From positions 1 to 34,467 of the forward strand of contig JABMOI010000139.1 in the NCBI GenBank assembly GCA_013204185.1: a stretch of 34,467 nucleotides of DNA, given 5' to 3'. This stretch comes from a bacterium (GTDB taxonomy: Bacteria > Bacteroidota > Rhodothermia > Rhodothermales > UBA10348). How positions within the stretch are numbered: the first letter of the stretch is position 1; each line of letters begins with the position of its first letter. Both the position numbers and the translations under genes were made by a program. Shown here one piece after another: positions 1-8,548 of this stretch. The notes under the pieces are model-generated. The model was not told the origin of the DNA. It made no database searches and saw only the letters and a program-made list of their open reading frames with translations.

Positions 1-1111
1 CGGTAATGTGAAGCAGACCATCAACACCGCCAAGATCAATAAACACACCGAAGTCGGTGATGTTTTTGACAATTCCTTCTAGAATTTGACCTGGCTCCAT
101 CGTCAACAGAATCTTCTCGCGCTGCGCCATGAGATCTTTTTCGATCAGCGCTTTGTGAGAAACGACGATGTTTTCGTTCGTCGGATTGAGTTTTACGATC
201 TTGAACTCCATCCGTTTTTCTAGATACGCATCGAAATCGCGCACCGGACGAACGTCTATCTGAGATCCTGGAAGGAATGCTTCCATTCCGTCTAGCAACT
301 CTACAATCATACCGCCTTTGATTCGGCGAACGATCAAACCTTCAAGGACTTCTTCATTATTGAAGGCATCCTCGATACGGCGCCAGCGGCGAACCGTATC
401 TGCTTTGGTCTTCGATAGAACCAACTGACCATGATAGTCTTCGATTCGTTCGAGATAGACCTCGGCGTCTTGTCCGGCTTCGAGTTCTGGTCCGAACTCG
501 CTGCGCGAAACAATACCGTCCGATTTGAATCCGATGTCGATGACGACATCTTTTTCGCCCACGCTTACAACTTTACCTGTTACAATTTCATGCTCAGATA
601 CGTTAGTAAGGGTGTTTTCGACCAATTTGCGTAGATCGTCCAGTCCGACATTCCAGTCTTCAGGATCTACAACCTTGTCGAGGTCTGCTAATGAGTATAC
701 CTGACCGGTGATCTCACCTGTAAAGCCGAGCATTCCTGCTCGCGGAGGTGAAGGCAGCTGTTTTTCAAATTCAACAGTTTCTTCGTCGTCGTCCGAATCG
801 TCTTCCTTTTCGTCAGAATCAGCCATTACGACTTCTTCTGTTGAATCGGTGGATACTTCGGCCGCTTCCTCTTCTACTACAGGGGCACTTGCCTCAACTG
901 GAGCAGCTTCAACGGGTGGGGTTTCTTCGGTCTCAGGTTCTGCCGGACTTGCTTCGGCAGGCGCGGATTCTTCTACCACAGCTTCTGGGGCTTCAGTCGT
1001 TTCAGCTTCTGCTTTAACGGGTGCCTCAGTAGGTGTTTCGGTAGCCGCGGCTTCTGGAGAAGAGACTACTTCTTCATTCTCCGGCGCATCTTTTTGCTGA
1101 TCTTCAGCCAT
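1..1111 (-). CDS. rpsA: 30S ribosomal protein S1, N-terminal 370 residues (runs off left edge)
   Basis: Ribosomal protein S1 binds mRNA on the 30S subunit and helps initiation on weakly structured or SD-poor messages. Reading the minus strand from the ATG at 1111 gives an open frame to the window edge. Residues 1-118 are a low-complexity extension rich in Glu, Ala, Pro and Thr, becoming very acidic at 97-117. S1 (OB-fold) repeats then follow: about 174-236, with the signature VVIDIGFKSDGIVS; about 254-320, ending IVVSHKAL; and a third from about 341 with ITDFGVFIDLGGVDGLLHIT at the cut end. Usual S1 proteins carry four to six repeats, so the rest lies to the left. An internal ATG at residue 96 is an alternative start just before the acidic block. 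It lies downstream of cmk on the same strand, the classical cmk-rpsA pairing. No strong SD is visible. Confidence 0.95.
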   Translation of the reverse strand, partial: MAEDQQKDAPENEEVVSSPEAAATETPTEAPVKAEAETTEAPEAVVEESAPAEASPAEPETEETPPVEAAPVEASAPVVEEEAAEVSTDSTEEVVMADSDEKEDDSDDDEETVEFEKQLPSPPRAGMLGFTGEITGQVYSLADLDKVVDPEDWNVGLDDLRKLVENTLTNVSEHEIVTGKVVSVGEKDVVIDIGFKSDGIVSRSEFGPELEAGQDAEVYLERIEDYHGQLVLSKTKADTVRRWRRIEDAFNNEEVLEGLIVRRIKGGMIVELLDGMEAFLPGSQIDVRPVRDFDAYLEKRMEFKIVKLNPTNENIVVSHKALIEKDLMAQREKILLTMEPGQILEGIVKNITDFGVFIDLGGVDGLLHIT

Positions 1112-1187
1112 AGTGCTACACGGGAGCCACAATCCGAACAGCTACAGATGGGAATCGTTCGGACGGCTCAGTTTAGTTCAGTGTTAT

Positions 1188-1214
1188 CCCGAAGATATCC
1201 CATATGCCTTCGGG
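1188..1214 (-). promoter_or_regulatory. Hairpin in the cmk-rpsA intergenic leader
   Basis: The 146-bp gap between cmk and rpsA contains a perfect 7-bp inverted repeat, CCCGAAG at 1188-1194 and CTTCGGG at 1208-1214, with a 13-nt loop. It lies about 77-103 nt upstream of the rpsA start. There is no T-run after it on the minus strand, so it is not a standard terminator. S1 autoregulates its own mRNA in other bacteria, which makes a leader structure plausible here, but that role is only inferred. Confidence 0.25.
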
Positions 1215-1257
1215 CCTGGGCCGATTTGGCGCAGACCGAGTAAAACACGTATTAGGC

Positions 1258-1929
1258 CTATCCGTTCCCGTGAATCACGCTTAAGATATTCTCCACCTGT
1301 TCTTCAAATGAGAGACTGGACGTGTCAATGGCAATCGCATCGGATGCTCTAATCAAAGGAGACGTCGATCGAGATTCGTCTCTCGCATCTCTGGCAAGTA
1401 TCTCATCAAGTAGCGCCCGGCTATCCACAGGGACGCCTTTTTCCTCCATTTGCAACGCGCGGCGTTCGGCACGCACTTTGGGATCCGCAATCAGAAAAAA
1501 CTTGAACTCCGCATCGGGAAACACCACACTTCCAATGTCTCTCCCCTCCATCACAACCGATCCACCTCTGCTCAATGCTTCAGAGGCCATCTCCCGCTGC
1601 ATATCAACCATTTTCACCCGTACTCGCACATCGCTGCTAACAATAGAAGACAATTCGCTAACAGTTGATGACCGAATCTCATCGCTCACATCCTCGCCAT
1701 TCAACCAGACGGCTATCCCGCTTTCTGAAGATTTGAGTGAAATACTGAGCCCATTCAAATACGTATCAAAATCGGGTTGCGACGTGTCAATTCCTTTGCG
1801 CAAACAAAACAATGCGACCGCTCGATACATGGCCCCGGTGTCGATATAAAGCGAGTCTGTTCTCTTTGCTACTTCACGAGCAGTTGAACTTTTTCCAGAC
1901 CCTGCCGGGCCGTCGATAGCAATGATCAC
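1258..1929 (-). CDS. cmk: Cytidylate kinase
   Basis: Cytidylate kinase phosphorylates CMP and dCMP with ATP in the cytoplasm, as part of pyrimidine nucleotide recycling. The protein is 223 residues, the normal size for bacterial Cmk. The N-terminus MIIAIDGPAGSGKSS carries the P-loop (G7 to S14, Lys13). It is followed by the family signature YIDTGAMYRAVAL and later by MEGRDIGSVVFPDAEFKFFL, where the arginine and aspartate contact CMP. The start codon is GTG (read as Met) at 1927-1929. It is chosen because the P-loop begins at once, as in other Cmk proteins, and no upstream ATG fits. It lies 146 bp before rpsA on the same strand. Its start faces the TrmH-like gene across a 167-bp divergent region. 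Confidence 0.95.
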   Translation of the reverse strand: MIIAIDGPAGSGKSSTAREVAKRTDSLYIDTGAMYRAVALFCLRKGIDTSQPDFDTYLNGLSISLKSSESGIAVWLNGEDVSDEIRSSTVSELSSIVSSDVRVRVKMVDMQREMASEALSRGGSVVMEGRDIGSVVFPDAEFKFFLIADPKVRAERRALQMEEKGVPVDSRALLDEILARDARDESRSTSPLIRASDAIAIDTSSLSFEEQVENILSVIHGNG

Positions 1930-1954
1930 GATCTATTGACTTGTTTTTTGGGGT

Positions 1955-1962
1955 TACGTTTG
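1955..1962 (+). promoter_or_regulatory. Candidate Bacteroidota-type -7 element
   Basis: TACGTTTG matches the Bacteroidota housekeeping -7 consensus TAnnTTTG exactly. A TTG lies at 1936-1938, only 16 nt upstream, which is a little short for the usual -33 spacing. It would drive the TrmH-like/mut operon with a leader of about 130 nt. An exact match to this short motif is only modest evidence. Confidence 0.25.
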
Positions 1963-1980
1963 GTCCGGAGAAAGTTAGCT

Positions 1981-1998
1981 GGATCATTTGCGCGATCC
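1981..1998. repeat. Small inverted repeat in the divergent cmk/TrmH region
   Basis: GGATC at 1981-1985 pairs with GATCC at 1994-1998 across an 8-nt loop. It sits just downstream of the candidate TACGTTTG element, between two divergent genes. It could be an operator half-site pair or chance; nothing else supports a role. Confidence 0.2.
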
Positions 1999-2009
1999 AA
2001 TTCTTAGTT

Positions 2010-2050
2010 GTGCCGTATTCTGTGAATTGATTTTGCGCCTGATACGGCAC
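2010..2050. repeat. 9-bp perfect inverted repeat in the TrmH-like gene leader
   Basis: GTGCCGTAT (2010-2018) is the exact reverse complement of ATACGGCAC (2042-2050), separated by 23 nt. It lies 47-87 bp before the start codon at 2097, in the likely 5' leader. It could be an RNA hairpin or a dyad operator; no T-tract follows, so a terminator is unlikely. Confidence 0.4.
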
Positions 2051-2061
2051 CATGTGGGCTC

Positions 2062-2095
2062 CCACTTTTATTGAGACCTGCCACTTTTATTGAGA
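2062..2095 (+). repeat. 15-bp direct repeat abutting the TrmH-like start codon
   Basis: CCACTTTTATTGAGA occurs at 2062-2076 and again at 2081-2095 (19-bp period), the second copy ending one base before the ATG at 2097. It occupies the place where a ribosome-binding site would sit, and contains no SD-like sequence. It may be a recent local duplication, or a pair of binding sites controlling the operon. Confidence 0.6.
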
Positions 2096-2096
2096 T

Positions 2097-2627
2097 ATGA
2101 GAAAACTAGATCACCTCGAAATACCCCGCTTAAGCCCGGACAACCTCGATGAACACGTCCGCCATCCTATTCGAGTCTTGCTGCACGATATCCGTTCTGC
2201 GCACAATGTTGGCGCGGTTTTGCGGACGGCAGACGGAGCATTTATCGAAGAGGTCATGCTTTCAGGGTTCACGCCGACACCTGACCATAAGTCGGTAATC
2301 AAAACGGCACTCGGAGCTCAGGATTTTGTGCCTTGGAGGCACATATCAGACGTTCCATCTGAGATAAATAGCCTTAAACAACAAGGCTATTTGATTGCAG
2401 CCCTTGAGATTACAACTGATTCCATTGAAATAGACTCCCTAACTCAAGCCCACTTTCCTATCTGTTTGATTGCAGGAAATGAGGTGGAAGGAGTTGAGGA
2501 TTCACTGATCGAATTGGCTGACGTGGCTCTCGAGATTCCTCAATACGGCGCAAAGCAGTCCTTAAATGTATCGGTCGCAGTCGGAATCGCGCTGTTCGAT
2601 CTCGTCCGGCAATTCCGTAGATTCTAG
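2097..2627 (+). CDS. TrmH/SpoU-family RNA 2'-O-methyltransferase
   Basis: A SAM-dependent RNA ribose 2'-O-methyltransferase of the SPOUT superfamily, expected to act on tRNA or rRNA in the cytoplasm. At 176 residues it is a compact catalytic domain without the N-terminal RNA-binding extension of RlmB/TsnR. Three family motifs are visible: motif 1 around 37-45 (NVGAVLRTAD, with the conserved Asn37 and Arg43), motif 2 at 127-132 (GNEVEG), and motif 3 at 147-168 (IPQYGAKQSLNVSVAVGIAL), which forms the knotted SAM site. The substrate cannot be told from sequence; TrmH-like Gm18 tRNA modification is one possibility. It opens the plus-strand run leading into mutA (30-bp gap), so the genes are probably co-transcribed although not functionally related. 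Confidence 0.88.
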   Translation: MRKLDHLEIPRLSPDNLDEHVRHPIRVLLHDIRSAHNVGAVLRTADGAFIEEVMLSGFTPTPDHKSVIKTALGAQDFVPWRHISDVPSEINSLKQQGYLIAALEITTDSIEIDSLTQAHFPICLIAGNEVEGVEDSLIELADVALEIPQYGAKQSLNVSVAVGIALFDLVRQFRRF

Positions 2628-2657
2628 AAGAGCACTCCAAGTAATACACCCTGTTTT

Positions 2658-3845
2658 ATGTGGGAAGATCTTATCCAGTCTGAATCAAAAGGAAAACGTA
2701 GTGCAGAAGACCTGTCATGGTTTCCTGACACCCACATTAAGATGCCGGCCTATGTTCATTCTGGGGATGACCACTGGGATGCAACAAGACAGGATGCAAA
2801 ACCGGATGCTGTCCCTACATCGTCGTCCAGGTACCTAGCGCTCTCAGCCACTGAAAACAACGGCGTACTGCTTCTTCAAGCCCGTAAAAGCTCGCCGAAC
2901 GATTCGACTAATCTGGCTGAGCATTCCATCAAATGGATTTCGCCCTACCGCCAATTCCAACCGTCAAGAGAAGCAACTGCTGCCCAAGCTCACTTGTATG
3001 ACTGCTGGACTTCAAAGCTGATTGGAAACGAACATGCCCATATCTCAGGCCCCCCAGCCGTAGACGCCTATTTCTGGGACCATTTAGGCGCAGGATCCAC
3101 AACTCAGTTGGCCCTCATGCTTTGGTCCGCCAATATGTGGATGCAACGCGAAAAGACACCTGAATTCTGCATTCTTCCTGTTCGGACACAATTCAATTCT
3201 GAAACAGCAAAGTTGAGAGCGGCTCGGGTCCTTTTGAATCATTTGGTGAGTCTGTACGGATCGCTGCAAAGTGAAACAAAAGCGGCTAACGAGATGAGAT
3301 GGAATGGGAAACTGCTCGCCGTTACTTCTATGCACACGCTGAGCGCGGTTGACCCCGCTAACAACATGGTGCGCAACACAATATCGGCGGTAGCCAGCCT
3401 GTGCGGCGGTGCCGATGTTTTGGCAATTCAGCCATGGAATGTGTTTGAAATGGGCTATTCAGACCCGGAAGCGGCATTGTTGTCAGAGAACCTTTACCAT
3501 TTGTTGATTGATGAAGGCCGGCTCGGTGATGTTGCAGATCCGCTTTCCGGTTCCTACTTCATCGAGTCCTTAACCGGAAAGATGGTTGAAGCAGCATGGA
3601 CCTTGTTTCTAAGACTGAAAGATGAGTCTATAGAATCCATTCAGGCCTTGCTCCGGGATGAACTATTTCCGGAGGACAGGAAATTTTTCCGAGAAGGTGA
3701 ATCTGAATCAGGAGTCCGTCAGGTCATTGGCGAAACCCTTTATGTTGACGCTGAACGAACCGAGGTAGCGCGCTCTGCCTCTGCGTTCCCTCTGATTGAC
3801 CCTTTTGATTTTGAACCGCGCATTTCGCCTGAGGTGGCTTTATGA
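2658..3845 (+). CDS. mutA: Methylmalonyl-CoA mutase small (beta) subunit, compact form
   Basis: The non-catalytic partner of MutB in the heterodimeric adenosylcobalamin enzyme interconverting succinyl-CoA and (R)-methylmalonyl-CoA. At 395 residues it covers only the TIM-barrel-like part. Family landmarks include the opening [90 protein letters not shown]. It stops soon after the barrel and lacks the degenerate cobalamin-binding-like C-terminal domain of the roughly 620-640-residue actinobacterial MutA. Shorter beta subunits are common in Bacteroidota, but this one is at the short end. Its TGA overlaps the mutB ATG (ATGA), implying translational coupling and equal subunit supply. No internal frameshift was seen. 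Confidence 0.9.
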   Translation: MWEDLIQSESKGKRSAEDLSWFPDTHIKMPAYVHSGDDHWDATRQDAKPDAVPTSSSRYLALSATENNGVLLLQARKSSPNDSTNLAEHSIKWISPYRQFQPSREATAAQAHLYDCWTSKLIGNEHAHISGPPAVDAYFWDHLGAGSTTQLALMLWSANMWMQREKTPEFCILPVRTQFNSETAKLRAARVLLNHLVSLYGSLQSETKAANEMRWNGKLLAVTSMHTLSAVDPANNMVRNTISAVASLCGGADVLAIQPWNVFEMGYSDPEAALLSENLYHLLIDEGRLGDVADPLSGSYFIESLTGKMVEAAWTLFLRLKDESIESIQALLRDELFPEDRKFFREGESESGVRQVIGETLYVDAERTEVARSASAFPLIDPFDFEPRISPEVAL

Positions 3846-5905
3846 GTAAGCCTAACTTTTCCGTTTTCCCTCAAGGCTCCACAAAGCCAAAGGCAACTTT
3901 GGAGCTTAATCATCTTGGAAGTCTTCCCGGACAGGCGCCATTTACGCGAGGAATCTATGCCAGCATGTATACCTCGCGGCCTTGGACCGTTCGGCAATAT
4001 GCCGGGTTTTCGACCGCCGAGGAGTCTAATGCCTTTTACAAACGAAACTTAGAAGCTGGGCAGAAAGGACTATCCGTTGCGTTTGATTTGGCAACACATC
4101 GAGGATACGACTCAGACCATGAACGCGTAACGGGCGACGTTGGGATGGCTGGCGTAGCTATTGATTCCGTCGAAGACATGAAGGTGTTGTTCGAGGGCAT
4201 TCCGTTGTCTTCGATGAGTGTTTCTATGACCATGAACGGGGCGGTTCTTCCCATTATGGCATTTTTTATCGTAGCTGCCCAAGAGCAAGGCGTTTCGCCG
4301 AAGGATCTAGCGGGGACCATTCAGAATGACATCCTGAAGGAGTTCATGGTACGGAACACCTTTATCTACCCTCCTGCCCCCTCAATGCGCATTGTAAGCG
4401 ATATCATGCGCTATGCGGCTCACAACATGCCCCGATTTAATGCGATTAGCGTAAGCGGATATCATATGCTAGAGGCCGGCGCCTCCCCCGACCTTGAATT
4501 GGCATATACGCTTTCCGACGGCCTCGAATATGTGCGCGCCGCCCTGTCGCAAGGTTTAGATATTGATGAGTTTGCGCCCCGCGTGTCCTTCTTTTTTGGG
4601 ATCGGGATGAACCTGTTTGTTGAAGCGGCTAAACTTAGGGCTGCTCGCACAATTTGGTCTGAACTCATGGCAGAGTTCAAGCCCCAAAACCCGAAGACGC
4701 TTATGCTTCGAACCCATTGCCAGACATCAGGTTGGTCGCTTACCGCTCAAGATCCGTACAACAACGTCGGGCGTACGTGCGTCGAAGCAATGGCCGCCGT
4801 ACTGGGGCACACTCAATCGCTGCATACAAACGCCCTGGATGAGGCAATTGCTCTACCGACTGATGCCTCTGCTAAGATTGCTCGGAATACCCAGCTGATT
4901 TTGCAGCACGAAACGGATTTAACTCGGGTAGTGGACCCTCTTGGTGGATCGCAGCACGTCGAAAGCCTAACTGCCGACTTAATATCTCAGGCACGGGTTC
5001 ACATGGCAGAAATCGAAAAACTTGGTGGGATGGCGCAGGCAATCTCGTTGGGAATTCCGAAACAACGCATCGAACAATCTGCAGCACGTCGTCAAGCACG
5101 GATCGATTCAGGTAAAGATCTGATTGTGGGCATAAACTCCTATCAACCGAAGTCAAAACAAAAACTGGATGTCCGTCAAGTCGACAATTCAAAGGTGAGA
5201 TCTGCTCAAGTTGGCAGATTGAACGAGCTAAAAACCTCGCGCGACGCGGCCGGGGTTCAAAAAGCACTTGAAAACCTTATCGCGGTCGCCCGTTCAGAAG
5301 GCAGCCCGCTCATGGAGGCTTGCATTGAAGCTGCTCGAGCCAGAGCAACGCTGGGTGAAATATCCTCGGCGCTCGAGTCCGTATTCAGCCGCCACACAGC
5401 ACAAACTTCTTCATTTTCTGGTGTATACTCTTCAGAGTATGGTGGAAATCAATCGTTAGATCACGTGACTTCTCTTTCCGATCAATTTGTAGATCTGGTG
5501 GGTAGGCGTCCCCGGATTTTGATAGCCAAGCTAGGACAGGACGGGCACGATCGTGGCGCGAGGGTCATTGCTACGGCGTTCGCCGACATGGGCTTTGACG
5601 TAGACATTGGACCTCTTTTCCAAACCCCAAAAGAAACCGCCGTTCAAGCACTCGAAAACGACGTTCATGTTGTGGGTGTTTCTAGTTTGGCAGGTGGTCA
5701 TAAGACACTCATTCCCGAGTTGATCAATGCGCTCAAAGACCTTAATCGGCCAGATATTTTAGTCGTTGCCGGAGGTGTAATTCCGGACCAAGATATACCC
5801 TCTTTGAAATCGGCCGGGGTTTCCCATGTTTTTGGACCAGGTACTGTGATTCCGGAAGCTGCCTCCGACCTGCTAAACACGTTGCTCAAAAACCAATCTG
5901 CCTGA
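3842..5905 (+). CDS. mutB: Methylmalonyl-CoA mutase large (alpha) catalytic subunit
   Basis: Catalytic subunit of adenosylcobalamin-dependent methylmalonyl-CoA mutase, used for propionyl-CoA breakdown or, in reverse, propionate formation. The 687-residue protein has an N-terminal TIM barrel with family signatures [47 protein letters not shown], and [20 protein letters not shown]. The C-terminal B12 domain has the base-off/His-on motif D567-x-H569-x-x-G572, followed by S614-S615-L616 and the GG pair at 618-619. These are the cobalt-ligating and nucleotide-loop residues, so the enzyme appears competent. It overlaps mutA by 4 bp (ATGA), with GAGGTGG just upstream as a possible ribosome-binding site, and is followed 4 bp later by meaB. 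Length is slightly below the typical 700-730 residues. Confidence 0.96.
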   Translation: MSKPNFSVFPQGSTKPKATLELNHLGSLPGQAPFTRGIYASMYTSRPWTVRQYAGFSTAEESNAFYKRNLEAGQKGLSVAFDLATHRGYDSDHERVTGDVGMAGVAIDSVEDMKVLFEGIPLSSMSVSMTMNGAVLPIMAFFIVAAQEQGVSPKDLAGTIQNDILKEFMVRNTFIYPPAPSMRIVSDIMRYAAHNMPRFNAISVSGYHMLEAGASPDLELAYTLSDGLEYVRAALSQGLDIDEFAPRVSFFFGIGMNLFVEAAKLRAARTIWSELMAEFKPQNPKTLMLRTHCQTSGWSLTAQDPYNNVGRTCVEAMAAVLGHTQSLHTNALDEAIALPTDASAKIARNTQLILQHETDLTRVVDPLGGSQHVESLTADLISQARVHMAEIEKLGGMAQAISLGIPKQRIEQSAARRQARIDSGKDLIVGINSYQPKSKQKLDVRQVDNSKVRSAQVGRLNELKTSRDAAGVQKALENLIAVARSEGSPLMEACIEAARARATLGEISSALESVFSRHTAQTSSFSGVYSSEYGGNQSLDHVTSLSDQFVDLVGRRPRILIAKLGQDGHDRGARVIATAFADMGFDVDIGPLFQTPKETAVQALENDVHVVGVSSLAGGHKTLIPELINALKDLNRPDILVVAGGVIPDQDIPSLKSAGVSHVFGPGTVIPEAASDLLNTLLKNQSA

Positions 5906-5909
5906 CACG

Positions 5910-6947
5910 ATGAAAGACCACAAGGCACGGTTGGACGAAGCGGCCATAAAGGGTGACGAAAGCACGGATAACCGTGTAAATCAACTTGCAAATCAGGTCA
6001 TTGAAGGCAGTCGAAGCGCCTTGGCACAAGCCATCACGCTCCTTGAAAGCAGCAGAGCCTCAGACGTCGACCTTAAATCAGCGTTGCTTGAACGATTTCA
6101 AAGAAAATCGGGTAGCGCTATTCGCCTCGCCGTTACCGGCGCACCTGGAGTCGGGAAGAGTTCTTTGATAGAATTACTTGGGTTGTCTCTGGTTAAGAGA
6201 GGGCAAAAGATTGCCGTACTCGCCATTGACCCCTCCAGCTCCCGGTCGGGCGGAAGCATTCTGGGTGACAAAACGCGGATGACTCATCTTAGTAAATCTG
6301 CTGGTGCTTTCATTCGGCCTTCTCCAACTTCTGGCGTGCTTGGCGGCGTAGCAGACTCTACACGAGAAACTATAATGGCTTGCGAGGCAGCTGGTTACGA
6401 CTGGGTCCTCGTGGAAACCGTAGGCGTAGGCCAGTCCGAAACTACAGTTGCTTCGCTTACAGATATCGTTTTGTTCACCACAATTGCAGGAAGTGGCGAT
6501 TCCTTGCAGGGCATCAAACGAGGTATCTTGGAATGGGTGGATGTGGTTGCTGTCAATAAATCTGACGGGAATAACATAGCGGCAAGCGCCTCTTTCGCTA
6601 CTGAATTATCTGCCGCCTTGCACTTACTGCACGGCTCAGACACCCCGCCCTCTGTTCTACAAACATCGGCCCTTTCTGACGTAGGAATAGACGAACTACT
6701 CACATCAATCGATGCCATCATCAGTGACCGCCGCCGAACCGGTGCTTGGGATATCCGGAGAAATAAACAACTCGCCCAGTGGTTCGACCACGCGGTTTCA
6801 AACTCTATACTTAAACAGATCAAGCAGAACGAGTCGCTCTCATCCCTAAAGGAAAAGCTCAAGAATGACGTTGCCCTCGGAAACGTTCATCCGTTCGCCG
6901 CTGCCCAAATGTTCGTAAGACAACTCCTGCCCAAAGACGAAAACTAG
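5910..6947 (+). CDS. meaB: Methylmalonyl-CoA mutase-associated G-protein chaperone MeaB
   Basis: A G3E-family P-loop GTPase (MeaB/ArgK, human MMAA) that gates cofactor loading onto the mutase and protects it from inactivation. The 345-residue protein has an N-terminal helical region, Walker A G77-APGVGKSS, the Mg/switch stretch LAIDPSSSRSGGSILGDKTRM, DWVLVETVGVGQSE (Walker B/switch III area), and NKSDGNN as the guanine-specificity NKxD motif. A C-terminal helical dimerisation arm ends at residue 345. Starting 4 bp after mutB and being the last gene of the unit, it is clearly dedicated to this mutase. No methylmalonyl-CoA epimerase or propionyl-CoA carboxylase gene is in the window. It ends tail-to-tail, 8 bp from gltX. 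Confidence 0.95.
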   Translation: MKDHKARLDEAAIKGDESTDNRVNQLANQVIEGSRSALAQAITLLESSRASDVDLKSALLERFQRKSGSAIRLAVTGAPGVGKSSLIELLGLSLVKRGQKIAVLAIDPSSSRSGGSILGDKTRMTHLSKSAGAFIRPSPTSGVLGGVADSTRETIMACEAAGYDWVLVETVGVGQSETTVASLTDIVLFTTIAGSGDSLQGIKRGILEWVDVVAVNKSDGNNIAASASFATELSAALHLLHGSDTPPSVLQTSALSDVGIDELLTSIDAIISDRRRTGAWDIRRNKQLAQWFDHAVSNSILKQIKQNESLSSLKEKLKNDVALGNVHPFAAAQMFVRQLLPKDEN

Positions 6948-6955
6948 CACGAAAC

Positions 6956-8422
6956 CTAGCGCAGCTCATTAGCCGCTTTCTGCATGCGTGCTAAGACCTC
7001 GTTCTTCCCAAGAAGCTCCATCATTCCAAATAGGTCTGGGCCAGAAGGTTCGCCGGTCAAGCTTAGCCGAACTGGAAACATAATACTGCCTAGTCCTAGG
7101 GCGTCGCGCTCTACTTTGGCCTTGAGACAGCCTTCAATAGAGGCTGCATCCCAGGACGACAATGATTCAAACTCGCTTGAAAAGGCAGTCAACAAATCAG
7201 AAGAGTCCGTTTTCCATCGTTTTTGAACTGATTTTTCGTCATATGCGGTAGGTGCTTCAAAGAGGTACGGCGCGTCAAGGATGTCCTTCTCAAACGTCAT
7301 GCGTTCAATCATGAGCTTAACAGCCCCTTCCACATGACCCAGCGAATAGTCACCGAACCGATCCTTAACCAACGGCAGAACGGACTCGGCTATGTCCTTT
7401 GTGTTCTTGGCTCTTAAATACTGTTCATTAAACCAAGAAAGCTTCTGAAGATCGAATTGAACCCCTGCCTGCCCTACGCGGTCTAGGCTAAATACCGAAG
7501 CCATTTCCTCCAGGTCCATGATTTCTTGATCATTCCCTGGATTCCAACCTAACAGAGCCAAAAAGTTTAGTAACGCGCCAGGTTCATACCCATGCTGGAT
7601 GTATTGCTGAACTGAAACCGGAATCCCTTGTTTTTCGGCGTTCCTTTTGGACAACTTCCCGCCAGTTGGGCTCAAGATTAGCGGTAAATGGGCCATCTGA
7701 GGTGCAGACCAGCCTAGCGCGTTGTACAGAAGAATATGCTTAGGTGTTGAAGACAACCACTCTTCGCCCCGAATTACATGGGTGATTTGCATATCGTGAT
7801 CGTCCACGATGTTTGCCAAGTGATACGTCGGTAATCCATCCGACTTAACGAGCACTTGGTCATCCACTGCTTGACTGTCAAAAGAGACGTTTCCTCGAAC
7901 TGCATCTTGGAACGAAACGACCTGCCCTGGCTCAACTAAAAGGCGAACAACAAACTCATCTCCTCGATCCAATCGGGCCTTAACATCCGCTTCAGACAGT
8001 GTTAATGAGTTCACCATTTCCAAGCGCGTGTTAAAGTCGTAGCGTGGAGTTGGGTTTTCAGCCGTTGTATGACGGCCCTTCATGGCCTCGATTTCTTCCG
8101 AAGAATCAAATGCGAAATACGCTTTCCCAAGCCGCACCAGCTCTTCTGCCACTTCTTTATACCGAGCGGAACGTTCTGACTGTCTGTATGGACCAAATGC
8201 TCCTCCAACTCCTGGCCCCTCTTCAAACGAGAGCCCTGCCCATGATAAGCTATCCAGGATGTCTTGCTCTGCGTCCGCTACAAAACGAGTTTGATCAGTG
8301 TCCTCAACACGCAGCACGAACACTCCACCGTGCCGTTTTGCAAGCAAATAATTGTAGAGGGCTGTTCTTAAACCGCCAATGTGAAGGTATCCGGTTGGAC
8401 TGGGAGCAAAACGAACGCGCAT
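6956..8422 (-). CDS. gltX: Glutamyl-tRNA synthetase
   Basis: Class I aminoacyl-tRNA synthetase charging tRNA-Glu in the cytoplasm. The 488-residue length is normal. The N-terminus MRVRFAPSPTGYLHIGGLRTALYN holds the HIGH-class motif (H14-I-G-G). The KMSKS-class motif is KLSKR at 256-260, followed by NAEKQG rather than the commoner HG context. DTDQTR and the FVLRVEDTD stretch also match the family. Whether it is discriminating or also charges tRNA-Gln cannot be decided here. It is a single gene, convergent with meaB (8-bp gap) and 126 bp downstream of the anti-sigma gene. That 126-bp stretch shows no gene or convincing promoter. Confidence 0.95.
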   Translation of the reverse strand: MRVRFAPSPTGYLHIGGLRTALYNYLLAKRHGGVFVLRVEDTDQTRFVADAEQDILDSLSWAGLSFEEGPGVGGAFGPYRQSERSARYKEVAEELVRLGKAYFAFDSSEEIEAMKGRHTTAENPTPRYDFNTRLEMVNSLTLSEADVKARLDRGDEFVVRLLVEPGQVVSFQDAVRGNVSFDSQAVDDQVLVKSDGLPTYHLANIVDDHDMQITHVIRGEEWLSSTPKHILLYNALGWSAPQMAHLPLILSPTGGKLSKRNAEKQGIPVSVQQYIQHGYEPGALLNFLALLGWNPGNDQEIMDLEEMASVFSLDRVGQAGVQFDLQKLSWFNEQYLRAKNTKDIAESVLPLVKDRFGDYSLGHVEGAVKLMIERMTFEKDILDAPYLFEAPTAYDEKSVQKRWKTDSSDLLTAFSSEFESLSSWDAASIEGCLKAKVERDALGLGSIMFPVRLSLTGEPSGPDLFGMMELLGKNEVLARMQKAANELR

Positions 8423-8548
8423 AGGGACTACTATAGAAAGAGTGAATCAACTTAGGAAAGATACTGCTTCCTCTAAGGATTGATGCCTGCTCATCCCCAG
8501 AATCCCTTGCAAAGCGTGTGAAAAGAAGAAACTAGAACCCGACAGCTT

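Noticed and set aside
708-1100. 130-codon plus-strand frame rich in Ser, Thr, Ala and Gly
   Set aside because: It is the antisense reading of the acidic low-complexity extension of S1; its composition comes from that repeat-like sequence.
1322-1849. 175-codon plus-strand open frame opposite cmk
   Set aside because: It is the exact antisense of the conserved Cmk protein; Ser/Thr/Leu-rich composition and no recognisable domain.
4872-5267. 131-codon minus-strand frame inside mutB
   Set aside because: Antisense to a highly conserved enzyme with intact frame; no domain or start signal.
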